Under the pieces are notes generated by a model. That model did not search any database and was not told where the DNA came from. It was given only the letters and a program-made list of their open reading frames with translations. Below are positions 43,045 through 53,899 of a stretch of DNA of 64,000 bases, one piece after another; the first letter of the stretch is position 1; each line of letters starts with the position of its first letter. Both the position numbers and the translations under genes were made by a program. Origin of the DNA: Lumbricus terrestris (taxonomy: Eukaryota; Annelida; Clitellata; Crassiclitellata; Lumbricidae); NCBI GenBank assembly GCA_949752735.1, contig OX457039.1, forward strand, positions 50,620,806 through 50,684,805. Reading direction: 5' to 3'.

Positions 43045-43374
43045 GCCATTGCTACATTGTTACATTGACAATTTCAAGGTAGTTTCAGATGACAGGATAT
43101 TTGCAACTACTAAGCCACACCCTGTTATCCACGTGGATTGCGGCCGTTCGCTGATCTGCTGGGCGTCTACATATATGCTACACACAGAAGACTACGAGGC
43201 GCTCAGCCTACTCACTCAATGGCTCCTATAAGCTTATAATAGCCAAGAAGACATGTTATGCTCATCGGCGATTGCGCGAAAAGAAGTTAAACAACGTATC
43301 GTAGCATCTCCAGAGATTAGTTGTGTTGCTGATATTCCACAGCAGTAGCTGTCATTGACTGCTGTCATATTCCG

Positions 43375-43647
43375 ATGGTTAATGCTGACATGGCATCCTG
43401 CAGAGAGTCCGATGACCCAGCCGTTGGTGTTCATGATTCTCCCCGTGACTCCTCTGGCCGACTGTCTAGACCCCGTTGGAGGAACCGACTAAGAGTCGCC
43501 GTCTGTCTGGCGATGGCGCTCCTTGTCCAGAGCCTCGACTCCTGTTGCTGTGCGGCGTTGCCTTCCCTTCAACGAGACCCCGTGGATCGGGGCAACTACG
43601 ATCAAGCGAAGCGCACGTTCAGCGTCAACACATACGCAGATGCAGTG
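43375..43647 (+). CDS. MMP21: MMP21 copy A exon 1
   Basis: Encodes the N-terminus with the signal segment LRVAVCLAMALLVQSL and ends ADAV; phase 0 donor GTG/GTAAAA. The next exon begins KYLKKYGYL, matching the start of the MMP prodomain. Met at 43,390 is an alternative start. Confidence 0.75.
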
Positions 43648-46600
43648 GTAAAACTAATCTTCTTAATTACCTTCACCTATAGGTACATGTATATTATACT
43701 GCTGAACCGATAACTCTACTTATGTGCTACTCAATGTTGTCTTGGCTCTACATGTTCGCGAATGCCTCTCAGTACAGACTGCTCTCAAGCATTGAGCCGA
43801 ATGTATAATGATTTGAGATCACTGAGCTAGTGACAAAGAAGAGTCTTAAAGGCGCTACGTAAATACTTGTAAAAGTGCATGAATCTCTAGATGGCTAACT
43901 GTAGCTCTCTGCCTATGTCAGTCCGTTTCTCGTTCAGCTTTTAAAATGAATATCCGGAGAGCACATGCTTTGCGAGTATATGTGGGCTATAATGTAGACT
44001 CTTGATTGTGAACCTATATATTAGCCGAAATGCCGAGTTGTAGCCTAAGTCAGTGTCCAAGAGCGGCGTCACATCAGGGAAAGTCGGAGAATATGCGCTG
44101 GAAAAAGCTTTTGCGATGGTCGATGTCCTGCTGGATATTTTTTGCACTGCCGGGGATTTGTTTGGGGCAATAATCGACCCATACACTGGACATTTCAATT
44201 ACTTCCTGGATTTGACCTTGGTTACAAAATATGTATGTACCCGTCTCTGTTAGTTGCGCTATGCGCCAGTCTTTTTCATTCTTCTCTGTACGGTCGCTAT
44301 GTCTCTGTCTTTAACTGCAGAACTTGGCGTTAAGAGGATGATACACTTAATCACGAAAGTCATAGGATGGCTTTATAGATAAAATCGACTCTTGTACACA
44401 AGTTCCGTCGTGTATTAAATAATCACTAATTTGATATAAATTGATATGCAAATTTCAATGGTAAAGGCGTTGGAATTCACACATAAGTTTCTACCTGAAC
44501 ACAACCCAGTAGAACTTCTCTGTAGATAATTCTATTGCAATAAATTCAGAGATGCATGTTGAAGCCGGTCAGTGGGAAACGCCTCTGCAACTCAGAAGCG
44601 TTGAGAAAGAAGCAGCACCTTACTGAAAAACGAAGATTTACTAAGTTAGTCACGAACTATGAAACGTTTCTGGAAGGTCGTTATAACCTCAATGATCTCA
44701 TGCACGTGATGCATCTAAGGGCACCACGTCGCCAGTTTAACTAGATAAGCTTACTTGGGATTCTGAAGGACAAACTTCTTGTGTAATTTTAGAAATATCT
44801 CAAGAAGTACGGTTACCTGAACTGCACAATTCCAAAACCCAGACGCCACCCACAACTGACAGGAAACAGAAAGAAACGAATTGATGATTTGTCGATCAGC
44901 GAGGGTTACGTCTGCACTGATTCCGATGTCCGTAAGGCACTGCTCGTCCTCCAGGGCAACTTCCACATCCGGAAGACCGGAACATTAGACGACCGAACGA
45001 TAACGACGATGAGTCAGAGAAGATGTGGAAACAGCGACGCAGTGAAGACCCAGAATACAACGGGGCTGGTAGACTTACATGTACGGTTCCCAAACAACGC
45101 GTTGGATGGAGCGCAAGGAGTTGGTCAACGGCGACGTCGTTCCTCTCTTAAAAGCCAAAGGTCATGTGAAGGTGGATTCAGATCAAGGAGGTCGGTTCAT
45201 CTGACTGAAGGTCTCGTTGTCCCAACGACAGAAGCTGGAGCTATGAGAGGTCCTTATGATCTGGATCCAGTGGAATATGTGGGCTCAAACGCACTGGAAA
45301 GCAGGAAGCAGATGCTGGAAGAAATCGAGAAGAAACTTAAAGCAACCCGGACGGAAACAGAAGGACGTCCTCTGGTGAAAAGAAAATCCAGGTTAAAGGT
45401 CATGGGAGGCATACACCTTTCGAAGAGCGTAGGGTCCATGGGTGATGAGACAAACAGAGAGAAACGGCAACGGTTGAATACAGACGGAAATAAACCCTTC
45501 CGATGGAGACTGTTGAGCGATGAAATCAGCAGAAAGATTCCACTTACCAGTCAGAAGGCCACTCTTAATCTCGCATTCCGGATGTGGAGTGAGGTCAGTC
45601 CACTGAGGTTCGTAGAACACGATGGAGACGACTTCGACAAGAACATCGACTTCATGATTGCATTTGGAAGAGGTACGTGGTATACCTTGGTTGAATTAAG
45701 GAAAGGTGCGTTAAATTTTGGTTGCATTTTAAGGAGATAATGTAGCCTATGCGTTGCACGTAGGTAGTATTTCGATTTTCAAAGGCAAAGTGCAAATTTG
45801 TATTTTGGTTGCATTCTGAAAGGTACGTTGCACTAGAAAGAGATACGATTGGATATCATTTGACACATCTTCAAATCTTTGTATATTTACTTAATTGGAA
45901 GAAGTTTCTTGCGCCCAACAAGCTCCCACTCGCAGAGGACTGGGTTGGGACGAAAAACCTATAATTTCCCTGGGATGCCGGGCACCCAAGCAATTGCATT
46001 CATAAATCAGTGTTAAAGCTCAAAATGTAATCACTGCTCCTAATTTTTCATTGTCTGGTCTATATATCAGAATCTCACATGAACTGTGCAAAGCGGTTCG
46101 ATGGCCCCGGAGGCGAATTAGCGCACACCATAGCAGGCGGGAGCATCCACTTCGATGACGACGAAGACTACCACGATAACGGAAGAGGCGTCAATCTATT
46201 GAAGGTCGCCGTCCATGAAGTGGGTCACGTCCTTGGTCTTGCACACAACGACAACCGCCACTCCATCATGTATTCAATCTACGACGGTGCACCGAGCCAT
46301 GAGAACTTTGAATTGGTGCACGAGGATCGCCTGGAAATTCAACGCCTCTACGGAGTCTGTAAGGGAACATTCGACGTCGTCTTCGACTGGCTTAGGGTGG
46401 ACAGGAACCGCGTGACTGACCGACCCAAGTACATCTACAATACGTACTTCTTCCGTCGCAATTACTACTGGATGTACGAGAACAGTGAAAAGAGACCGGT
46501 TTACGGACATCCGAACCTCATCGATATATACTGGAAAGGCTTGCCATCCAATCTCGACGGATATGTACAGACGATGATGAACACAGGGAGCGCCTTCGAA

Positions 46601-49600
46601 ATTCAGACGTACTTCTTCAAAGGTGAGCGAAGGTTTCATAAGATCAAAGTATCTTGTGCACTTCTTCAAAGGTGAGAGAAAACGTTAGAAAATATAGATG
46701 CTTTTACAAATCTACGCGTCAGTCAGGATTACGTTTTCGAGTAGCAAGTATGTCTGTATGTACGGCGTTGTACGCATTTCGGGATGTGGGCCTTGTATAC
46801 GTGTAGCCGCTGTGTGAATGCATAGAAGAATGCTGAATGCGCGACGGATAGGCGTATATTTGTGGACAGGGCTGTACTGGTAAATTTCGAGGTGAGTACA
46901 CGCTGACCGGGAGAAAAACCGACTGTTTGGGCCAAATATTTCTGACGGCTGTCATCCGGACAAAAGTTTTCCCATTTTCCCGTCCGAAAAAATCTGACGA
47001 CCTTTTTTTAGTGAACCGACCCAAAATTGTCCCATTTTTCCCGTCCGAAAAATCTGAGCACCTGTTTTTAGTCAACCGGCCCAAAATTGTCCCATTTTTC
47101 CCGGCCGAAAAATCTGACGACCTTCTTTAGTTATTCGCTCCGGATTTCGTGAAAATACACCTAAATATCTTTTTCGTGCGTGTACCCACACGCTCTTTGC
47201 GAGGTGAGTATATACACTGTATACCCGCGTAGGCCTATACCCTGGTTTTCCGCGGTGAGTATACGATGTCGTTTTTTCCGGAGGTTAGTATGCGCCGTAT
47301 ACCCGCTTATACCCTTGATTACAGCCCTGCTTGTGGACAAATCGGATGACATGATGATGTGTGAACAGATTCAAGAAGAACAAATGTTGCTCGACGATCC
47401 TATAGCCTATATATAGTACCTGATCGTTGAGCCAGATAGCCTTCAAATCCTAAGACTCTAATACTATTACAATCCTATTACTTCCGTTTTCGCATTGCGT
47501 CATCCTTGCTGAGAACGAAACACCCTTGAAGGAAAATGGTCGACAGATTAGGTTGGCAAGAAAGTTCTATATAAATAACGCCCACCGATGCCTCGCAACT
47601 ACCTCACATTTGATCAGAGTAGCAAGTAGGCTATGTAGGCCTTTATTATTGCATCTGACATGCGCACATGCATGCATCAAGACTGCATATGAAATATATA
47701 TAAAATTATGTATATATATTAAATCGCCAGCAGCACGTATAGCCTACTACCCTTTTAAGGTTTAAGCTTTATTGTCTAATAATAATTATATTCTATTTCG
47801 CTTGCGATGAATAGTCTGCCGATGCACTTGGCGCACTTAATTGGCTTCAATCACGAGTTTACTTATTGATGATACTTCTGTTTCCGTAAAGAAGAAACAT
47901 GATGCTTTTTCTTCTTATTGTGTTCAGACGAGATGTTCTACAAGTACAACGATGCTGGCGACACGGTGATGACTGGTTATCCGCGTCCAATTGCTGCAGA
48001 CTTCGGTCACTTCAACGAGTCGTTATCTAATGTCATTGATGCCGTGTGGTTCGACGAAGCATTAGCCAGCAGGCCTACTCTGTACTTCTTCAAAGGCGAT
48101 TGGGTACGTTACGTTACGAGCGAAATGTCCCTTTTTCACTGTGCTGTGCTAAAAAAAACTACTTTTCTATGCTACACCAGTAAAGTGCGCCCTCTGCTGA
48201 TTTTACTGCATCGGGATGTCTATTTGACTCGATTTTAGTAAATATATATAAAAGCGGTAATATATACTGTCAGCAGTTAGAGAATGTAGAACAATGCTAA
48301 GCACCAAATCCTTGGAGGACGCTTTAATTAACCCCAAACCACCCTGATTCTCTAGGGACAACCATCTGCGAGCAGTCAGTGAGGCAGGATTTAAAACAAA
48401 GATGGAGAAAGAATATCGTAATAATTACGCGCCACAGCAGGAGTGCTTCAATCGCTAAGGCAAACTGTCGTGGTCCTCCATGTCAAAAACTGAAGAGACA
48501 TCAATAGCCGCTAAGAGGGAGAGAGAAATTAGACTGGTCAGTGGCTTGACAGAATGAAATAAAGTGGATCTACACATTCTACAAAGACATAATATCCCCC
48601 AGACATTTTCCCCAGACCTGCGACGGCAGAGTTGCGATAGTCCGGTCATTCGCGTACCGGACTATATATGTATACCGGTGTAATAGCGGAGTGGACGAAA
48701 GCGACTGATGTGTCGATTTATGCATTCTTGTTGCTGTTCAACAACCCTGCCAGGGGCGGATCCAAGGGGGGCCAATCCGGCCATGGCCCCCATTTAGAAA
48801 TTTCTTTATTTTTTGCCAGCTATTCTGGCCCGAAAAGTTGACTTGCCCCCCCCCGCGAGTAGCTCCGTATGTCGTGCCTCGCAGCGGCGAAGAAGGTCAT
48901 CAGGGTTTTGGTTGGAGGGCGGACGGAAAAGGTATATTTTTTGGGAAATTCAAGGATGACGACTAAAAAAAAGGTTATCAGTTTTTTCGGCGGATGGAAG
49001 ACGAAATTTTTTCCCGGTTTCCCGGACCAAGACCCTAAATGTTGGCCCCCCCATCGAAAATTTCTGTAACCGCCCTTGAACACTGCCATTGCAAAGACGA
49101 TTAGTGTCGCCCTCCTCCTTTATCAGGGATTGGGACTGGCACTGTTAGAGTACAAAACGCGTCGCGGAGTTCAATTATAAATTCTTACAACCTAACGCAT
49201 TTACATAGCGCTACTGGCACACAGAAAGAGCCATACACGAGTGAGAAACATAGAGTCTTTCCATTGCCAGTGCCTTATTCATGAGGAGGTATCGGCAAGC
49301 ATAGGCTACTTACAATGATAGTTTTGTTCTTGGCTACCAGCCGCTACCTGTATAAAATTTATATGTAGGCCTATAGATATTTAGAGGCCAATTATTGCAA
49401 ATTTGCTGCTATAGCCGCTGCTTCATGAACTCATCATGGCCAAAAACCCACTTGGTCAATGCTGGACTTCATCATAGTCGATTGTAAGGCGGCTTTTCTT
49501 TTGCTTACGTCGTTTAGGTCTGGCTCTATGACGCCAGAGAAATCGGACGCAACGCATGCATGTTGTGACGCCAAACGACGATTTACGGAACTATTTCCGA

Positions 49601-49806
49601 TGATAGGACCATTATCGTCGGATCCTCTGGACGTCCTAACTGGAGACATCGACTCCGTCTACTATTCCTTTGCTTCCAGGCAAACGTATTTCTTCAAGGG
49701 CGAACTGGTCTATGGCCTCGTCTTCAACCAAAATGGAACTATGCTTGGTCTGAGGAAGTTGTCTCCATGGTATGACATCTGGAACGACATCTGTGATGTG
49801 GATTAA
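43375..49806 (+). CDS. MMP21: MMP21-like matrix metalloproteinase, copy A (frameshifted last exon)
   Basis: Secreted zinc endopeptidase of the MMP21 type; in vertebrates MMP21 acts in left-right patterning. Exons: 43375-43647, 44793-45672, 46071-46622, 47928-48103, 49518-49806; all splice sites are GT-AG. Exon 1 encodes a hydrophobic signal segment (about residues 39-60). The prodomain has a variant cysteine switch RRCGNSD (C169). Basic stretches QRRRRS (194) and REKR (313-316) fit furin cleavage. The catalytic domain starts near FRWRLL (327) and has HEVGHVLGLAH (H433, H437, H443) with Met-turn M451. A hemopexin domain follows. Exon 5 has 4 extra bases relative to copy B (after GCATGC at about 49,559), so the conserved frame stops 16 codons into it, giving about 643 residues and losing the last blade and closing cysteine. 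It could be a decaying paralog, a polymorphism, or use an alternative acceptor near 49,540. Confidence 0.85.
44793..45672 (+). CDS. MMP21: MMP21 copy A exon 2
   Basis: Prodomain with cysteine switch, long basic linker and the start of the catalytic domain (ATLNLAFRMWSEVSPLRF). Acceptor TTTTAG/AAA, donor G/GTACGT. Confidence 0.9.
46071..46622 (+). CDS. MMP21: MMP21 copy A exon 3
   Basis: Zinc-binding helix, Met-turn, and first hemopexin blade (YGVCKGTFD, YFFRRNYYWMYE). Acceptor ATCAG/AAT, donor G/GTGAGC. Confidence 0.93.
46867..47329. mobile_element. hAT-like MITE in MMP21 copy A intron 3
   Basis: Ends CAGGGCTGTACTGG and, inverted, CAGGGCTGTAATCAAGG. Flanked by TTTGTGGA (46,859-46,866) and CTTGTGGA (47,330-47,337), 7 of 8 matching. 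Contains three tandem units of about 62 bp (46,970-47,130) with CCCGTCCGAAAAATCTGA, the module shared with other MITEs here. Confidence 0.75.
47928..48103 (+). CDS. MMP21: MMP21 copy A exon 4
   Basis: Hemopexin blade with GYPRPIAADFG, IDAVWFDE and LYFFKGDW. Three codons shorter than the copy B exon. Donor TGG/GTACGT. Confidence 0.88.
48751..49078. mobile_element. hAT-like MITE in MMP21 copy A intron 4
   Basis: Ends CAGGGGCGGATCC and, inverted, CAAGGGCGGTTAC. Flanked by AACCCTGC and AACACTGC (7 of 8). Interior has GACGACTAAAAAAAAGGTTA and TTTTTTCGGCGGATGG, the shared module. Confidence 0.7.
49100..49150 (-). repeat. dispersed repeat fragment
   Basis: Diverged second copy of the repeat at 780-950. 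An inverted tail-like TTTACATAGCGCTACTGG follows at about 49,200. Confidence 0.4.
49518..49806 (+). CDS. MMP21: MMP21 copy A exon 5 with 4-bp insertion
   Basis: Last hemopexin blade: FTELFPMIGPLSSDP, GDIDSVYYSFASRQTYFFKG and the C-terminal WNDICDVD. The phase imposed by exon 4 reaches TGA at about 49,566 because of the 4-bp insertion relative to copy B; the downstream sequence otherwise aligns codon for codon. Confidence 0.85.
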
Positions 49807-49896
49807 CATCCTTCTGATTCAATGTCACATGACTCCCATCATCAACGAAGAGCTCGTCAATCGATCTGAGCGCTTGAACATTCCACGAACGACTTC

Positions 49897-49902
49897 AATA
49901 AA
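49897..49902 (+). terminator. polyadenylation signal of MMP21 copy A
   Basis: AATAAA 90 bases after the stop codon, the only such hexamer close to the end of the gene. Confidence 0.6.
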
Positions 49903-49909
49903 ATATATT

Positions 49910-50553
49910 TAGACTAGGGCCTACTCTGAAAACTTTACAAATCTGTCATCATATTATATTCATAGCGAATACTAAAATATTGGCTGTATTTACATTAAGG
50001 CTATCTCTTCTTTGAAGATATTTGCATTCAAAACTGCGTGAATAACTATGTTTCTTAAGATCGAGTTCTGTCCAGCATTTAATTGAATGAAAAACCCTCT
50101 GTTCTAAATATAACCTACAGAACACACAGCAACTGTTGTAGACGGTGATCGCCACACTTGCATGCTACTCAGGAGACGGCGTCGACTCCAACCAGCTTCT
50201 TCGACTGTCACTGGAGCCGCTCGAGTCACTATCCTGTCTACTTCCAACCTAGAATGGCTGATTTCTATCTCTGCCCAGCCCCAGAGTGACGGCTCCAGTC
50301 ATTGACCCATTGGAGGTCTAGCATGGAGGGGCCGCTTCTCCAAGAGGAGCATAACGTTAGATATATTATCGTCTAGGTCCAATTATGCCTCTTCCGCGGT
50401 GGCGTGATGGACAACTTCTTGAGGGTAGTATTTTCTCAGAGCAAAAACCCGGGTTTTTAAGCACAAGTCTTTCTATGGTTTGTTTACCTTCTTAGCCACG
50501 GGCCTTCTCTTCCTCTCTAGCTGATATAGGGTCGACTTACCATTCCCCATCTA
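49910..50553. other. spacer
   Basis: No gene or repeat recognised between the copy A 3' end and the large hAT element. Confidence 0.4.
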
Positions 50554-50561
50554 GCGGCTCT

Positions 50562-52853
50562 CAGGCACGTCATTTGGGGGGGCAGGGGGGGGGCATTTGC
50601 CCCCCCCTGAATTTTGCCGATTGTTCATTTTACATGTGACATATTTTGCAACGCCACACGTTGCTCAAAATACCAAAATACCTATGTCTTCACGGCCTGT
50701 GTAATTTTGTATGTGAGGGCAGCTTCGATCTGCACACTAGCACAGCATATAAAGCCCCAGATATCGGATAGAGGGAAGACCCTGTCCCATGTCAGTAGGG
50801 TCACCAGATGTGTGGGTCCTGCATGTGAGCCGCACAGTGCACACTGCCACCCAGTTACAGCCAGCCATGATTATCCCCTCCAGCCTTACAAGCGTTAGGC
50901 CGATATGCACCCCCATTCCGTCTGACATGGAGCTGGAGCGGTTTCGCCTTTCGTCAGCTTCCTAAAACCACGGACCACTAGGGCACCTGGGCAAGTAGCC
51001 CGCAGAGGAAAAACAAGCGGGAAATTCTGAAAGGCAGTAGAAAGACGGATTACAAGGGGATGACTGCAGCAGTTGAGGGGGAGGTTAATGAGTATGTGTG
51101 TTATCAATGGCGGTTGGCATAGCTGACGATTGGAGTTTCTTGAGAACTGGAGAGTGAATAAAATCGGACCAAAGGACATGAAAGTCCAGCCCAAAACCGA
51201 TGATCTACCATAAAGGCTAAAGCACTCACGGTAGGCCTAATATTATGTGACATCTAATTGTACTGAAATTTACAGAAACTGATTGGATTTATAGTGCAAT
51301 GTTTGGACAGATTTTCTTCTTATACATGAAGTCCTGGATATTAATAATTTCTTTGAGTATTATCTTTTCCAGGTTGAGATAATCACCCATCATACTTTCA
51401 AATTACGTTTTCAGACAAATCCATATATCTGATATCAGTGTTTTGGCTTAAACAACCGAAGGTCCAACAAGCCATTGACCAACACTTGAATAATCCCCAT
51501 AGTTACTAATAGTCATTAGTCCAATGATAATTATTGCAGGCCTAGTGCATGCAGCATGAGCATGCAATAGGCTATTGCTTTGTGAATTGTTATTAATGAC
51601 ATATTAAAGCAGGGTTTAATCTGGATTTCTCCTGGGGAGGGGATGCGCCCTTGCCTGCAAGAAATTTGTTTGAATTTCCACAGTGCAATGGTACAATTTT
51701 AGGCTGGGATCTGAAAAAATTGCTCTACTATTTGAGTGCTGATAAAAGTGGTCTAAGACTCCAATAAATATAGGCCTACTTAAAATAATAACAATTTCTT
51801 GTTGAGCTTACACATTGTAATCATAGCATTTTAAGATATTATCTTGACAAAATCACTCTATTATTTCAGTGCTGATAAAAAGAGTGGTTTAATATTTCAA
51901 TATTAAAATGTAATAATAATTGCAATAATAATTTCTGATTTTCTGTATGTATCAAGTTATAATAGGCAACTCAGTTCGTTTGCTACTGAACTTTTTATGA
52001 TGAATAACAGCATATCGGAGTATAACATGTAAGCTTACTTTATTGTACTGGCTTAGCCTTGATGTTCAAGACGGTCCTTAATTGCTGACCAGGACAAAGT
52101 TAGCAGAAATTGTCAAGTAAGCAAGATGTGCAAAACTACCAAAATTGGGAAGCATATGTAGCAATGATGTTATTTTACTAGGTACTTTAAGAAACAAAAC
52201 ATTTTGAAATTTGACAGATTGAAATTTTAAGGATAACACTTGAGAGTGGAGAGAAGACATTTAGTTGTAAAAACATAGTATTTTTACAAATATTAACAGT
52301 GTATTATACTCTATTTTATGATAATGCCATATATTACCATAGAAAATAATATAATTATAATTACATAAAATCTAGTAATATCATGGTAGATAAGAGTCTA
52401 TGTAAGACAACTCGTTGCAATACAAAAATGTAAGCAAGAACAATGGCCATTATCATTCATTTTGTCAAATATTTCTGTGGGGATGGCCATTTATGTCATT
52501 TTAGTTGTACAAAAATGTTTGTGCAAATATTACGCTTTCAATTTGATGGTATCATATAATCATAATGAATAATGGCACTATTATAATCATATATAGGTAA
52601 ATAATATCATGGTATACAAGTGCAAAGCACTTAGTCTATTTAAAGTAGGCTTGTATAAGTTGTATATATAGGCATTTAAAATATATCAATCACTGAATAA
52701 AATATAGTAAGAAATAAATAAGAGCAAGAATAAAACATCTCATTTAGCTGCAGTTTTGCAAATGTTGGCCCAAGACAGAACTTAAGAAGCTTGTGGAGTT
52801 TTGACCCGCAACTTTTTTTGCCCCCCCTGAAAAAAACTGAAATGACGTCCCTG
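50562..52853. mobile_element. hAT element, 2.3 kb, non-autonomous
   Basis: Ends CAGGCACGTCATTT and, inverted, CAGGGACGTCATTT, flanked by a perfect 8-bp duplication GCGGCTCT (50,554-50,561 and 52,854-52,861). Just inside both ends are C-rich blocks (GCCCCCCC). The interior is AT-rich past 51,200 and shows no transposase-like frame, so it may be internally deleted or carry unrelated filler. Confidence 0.88.
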
Positions 52854-53344
52854 GCGGCTCTTGGATTATCGCCATAAATATGAGACACCAAGCTTTTTCT
52901 GAGGTAAGAGGAACAAGGTTTACTTATGTGACTAGTCTCTATATAATTCGCCCTAGACCATACTGATGTCAACTTTCTAAGTCCTTTCGACTTAGACAAT
53001 TATATTGGAGGTACTATCTAGTATCTACATCGTCATAGAGTCATAGACAATAATTTACCGACGTCCACATTCTACGTCATGACGTCAGGAGCATTTCTGT
53101 GTGCGGCTTACTGGCCTCAACGTAGACTAGCCTATATATTGGCATAGGCCTACATGACAATTGACGAAATAAGTTTCCTTACCCGTCTTTGTAGGCTACT
53201 GGCCAAGATCGACCAGCACAGTCATAATTCTGATTCGAAAGAAACATACACCAGTAAGATTTCTGCGCCACTCTGTGTTGGCAGAGATCAACCACCATGA
53301 TAATGGTTACCACTATCGAAGGTTCTCTTTATAATTATAACCTT

Positions 53345-53520
53345 CGAGATTGAGAACTGCTGCCTCACAAAGGTCGACTTAGTCTGTCATTCGCTAGGTG
53401 GCGGTGAGAAGTAGGGCCTGATGGACGCTGTTACAAGGCGTCCATCCGGCCTACTTCTCACCGCCACCTAGCGAATGACAGACTGAGTCGACCTCTTTGA
53501 GGCAGCAGTTCTCAATCTCG
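53345..53520. repeat. near-perfect long hairpin
   Basis: Arms 53,345-53,428 and 53,438-53,520 are inverted copies with only a few mismatches (near CTCACAAAGG/CTCAAAGAGG and one indel near GTAGGGCC) and a 9-base loop. The arms begin CGAGATTGAGAACTGCTGCC. It could be a MITE without internal region or a transcribed hairpin. No flanking duplication was identified. Confidence 0.9.
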
Positions 53521-53634
53521 ATCCATATTTAATGTTCTGCTCTTCACGTCTGTGATATTACCAGATATTCAGACTCAGCTATAATTCGTCACTTCAAAGA
53601 AGATACAGAATAAAACCAATTATTTGTCACTGCA

Positions 53635-53752
53635 TTGCGGGTGGGGTGGGGGGTTTGGGGGTGGAGGGGTGGAGGGGTGGGGTGGGAGGTGGAGGTGGGG
53701 GTGGAGTGGGGTGGTGGGGTGGAAGGGGGTTGGGGTGGAGGGGAGTGGGATT
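53635..53752 (+). repeat. G-rich minisatellite
   Basis: About 115 bases of GGTGGGG, GGAGGGG and related units with many runs of three to six G; high G-quadruplex potential on the plus strand. Confidence 0.85.
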
Positions 53753-53859
53753 GTAGTGGAAATTTTACTCAAACCTCAATTTCTCGGGTGGCGTACCGGT
53801 AGAGGTCGGAGTGTGGTGGGGGTTTTGTGTGGTAGGGTTGTCGCCGTAGCAGGTCGAAT

Positions 53860-53896
53860 CCTAAATTTCCCGGGCAACGCCGTGTACCCCAGCTAG
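53860..53896 (+). mobile_element. Helitron 3' end
   Basis: TTTCCCGGGCAACGCCGTGT then ACCCCAG and CTAG before T. Same terminal hairpin and CTAG as the Helitron ending at 32,388. The matching TC start was not located; the G-rich minisatellite may be internal to it. Confidence 0.6.
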
Positions 53897-53899
53897 TAG

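Noticed and set aside
45900..45990. Third Helitron 3' end (TTTCCCTGGGATGCCGGGCA)
   Set aside because: Only a loose match, without a proper hairpin or CTAG end.
53340..53525. Standard pre-miRNA
   Set aside because: The stem is about 84 bp and almost perfectly paired, longer and more complete than typical animal pre-miRNAs; reported as a hairpin of unknown role.
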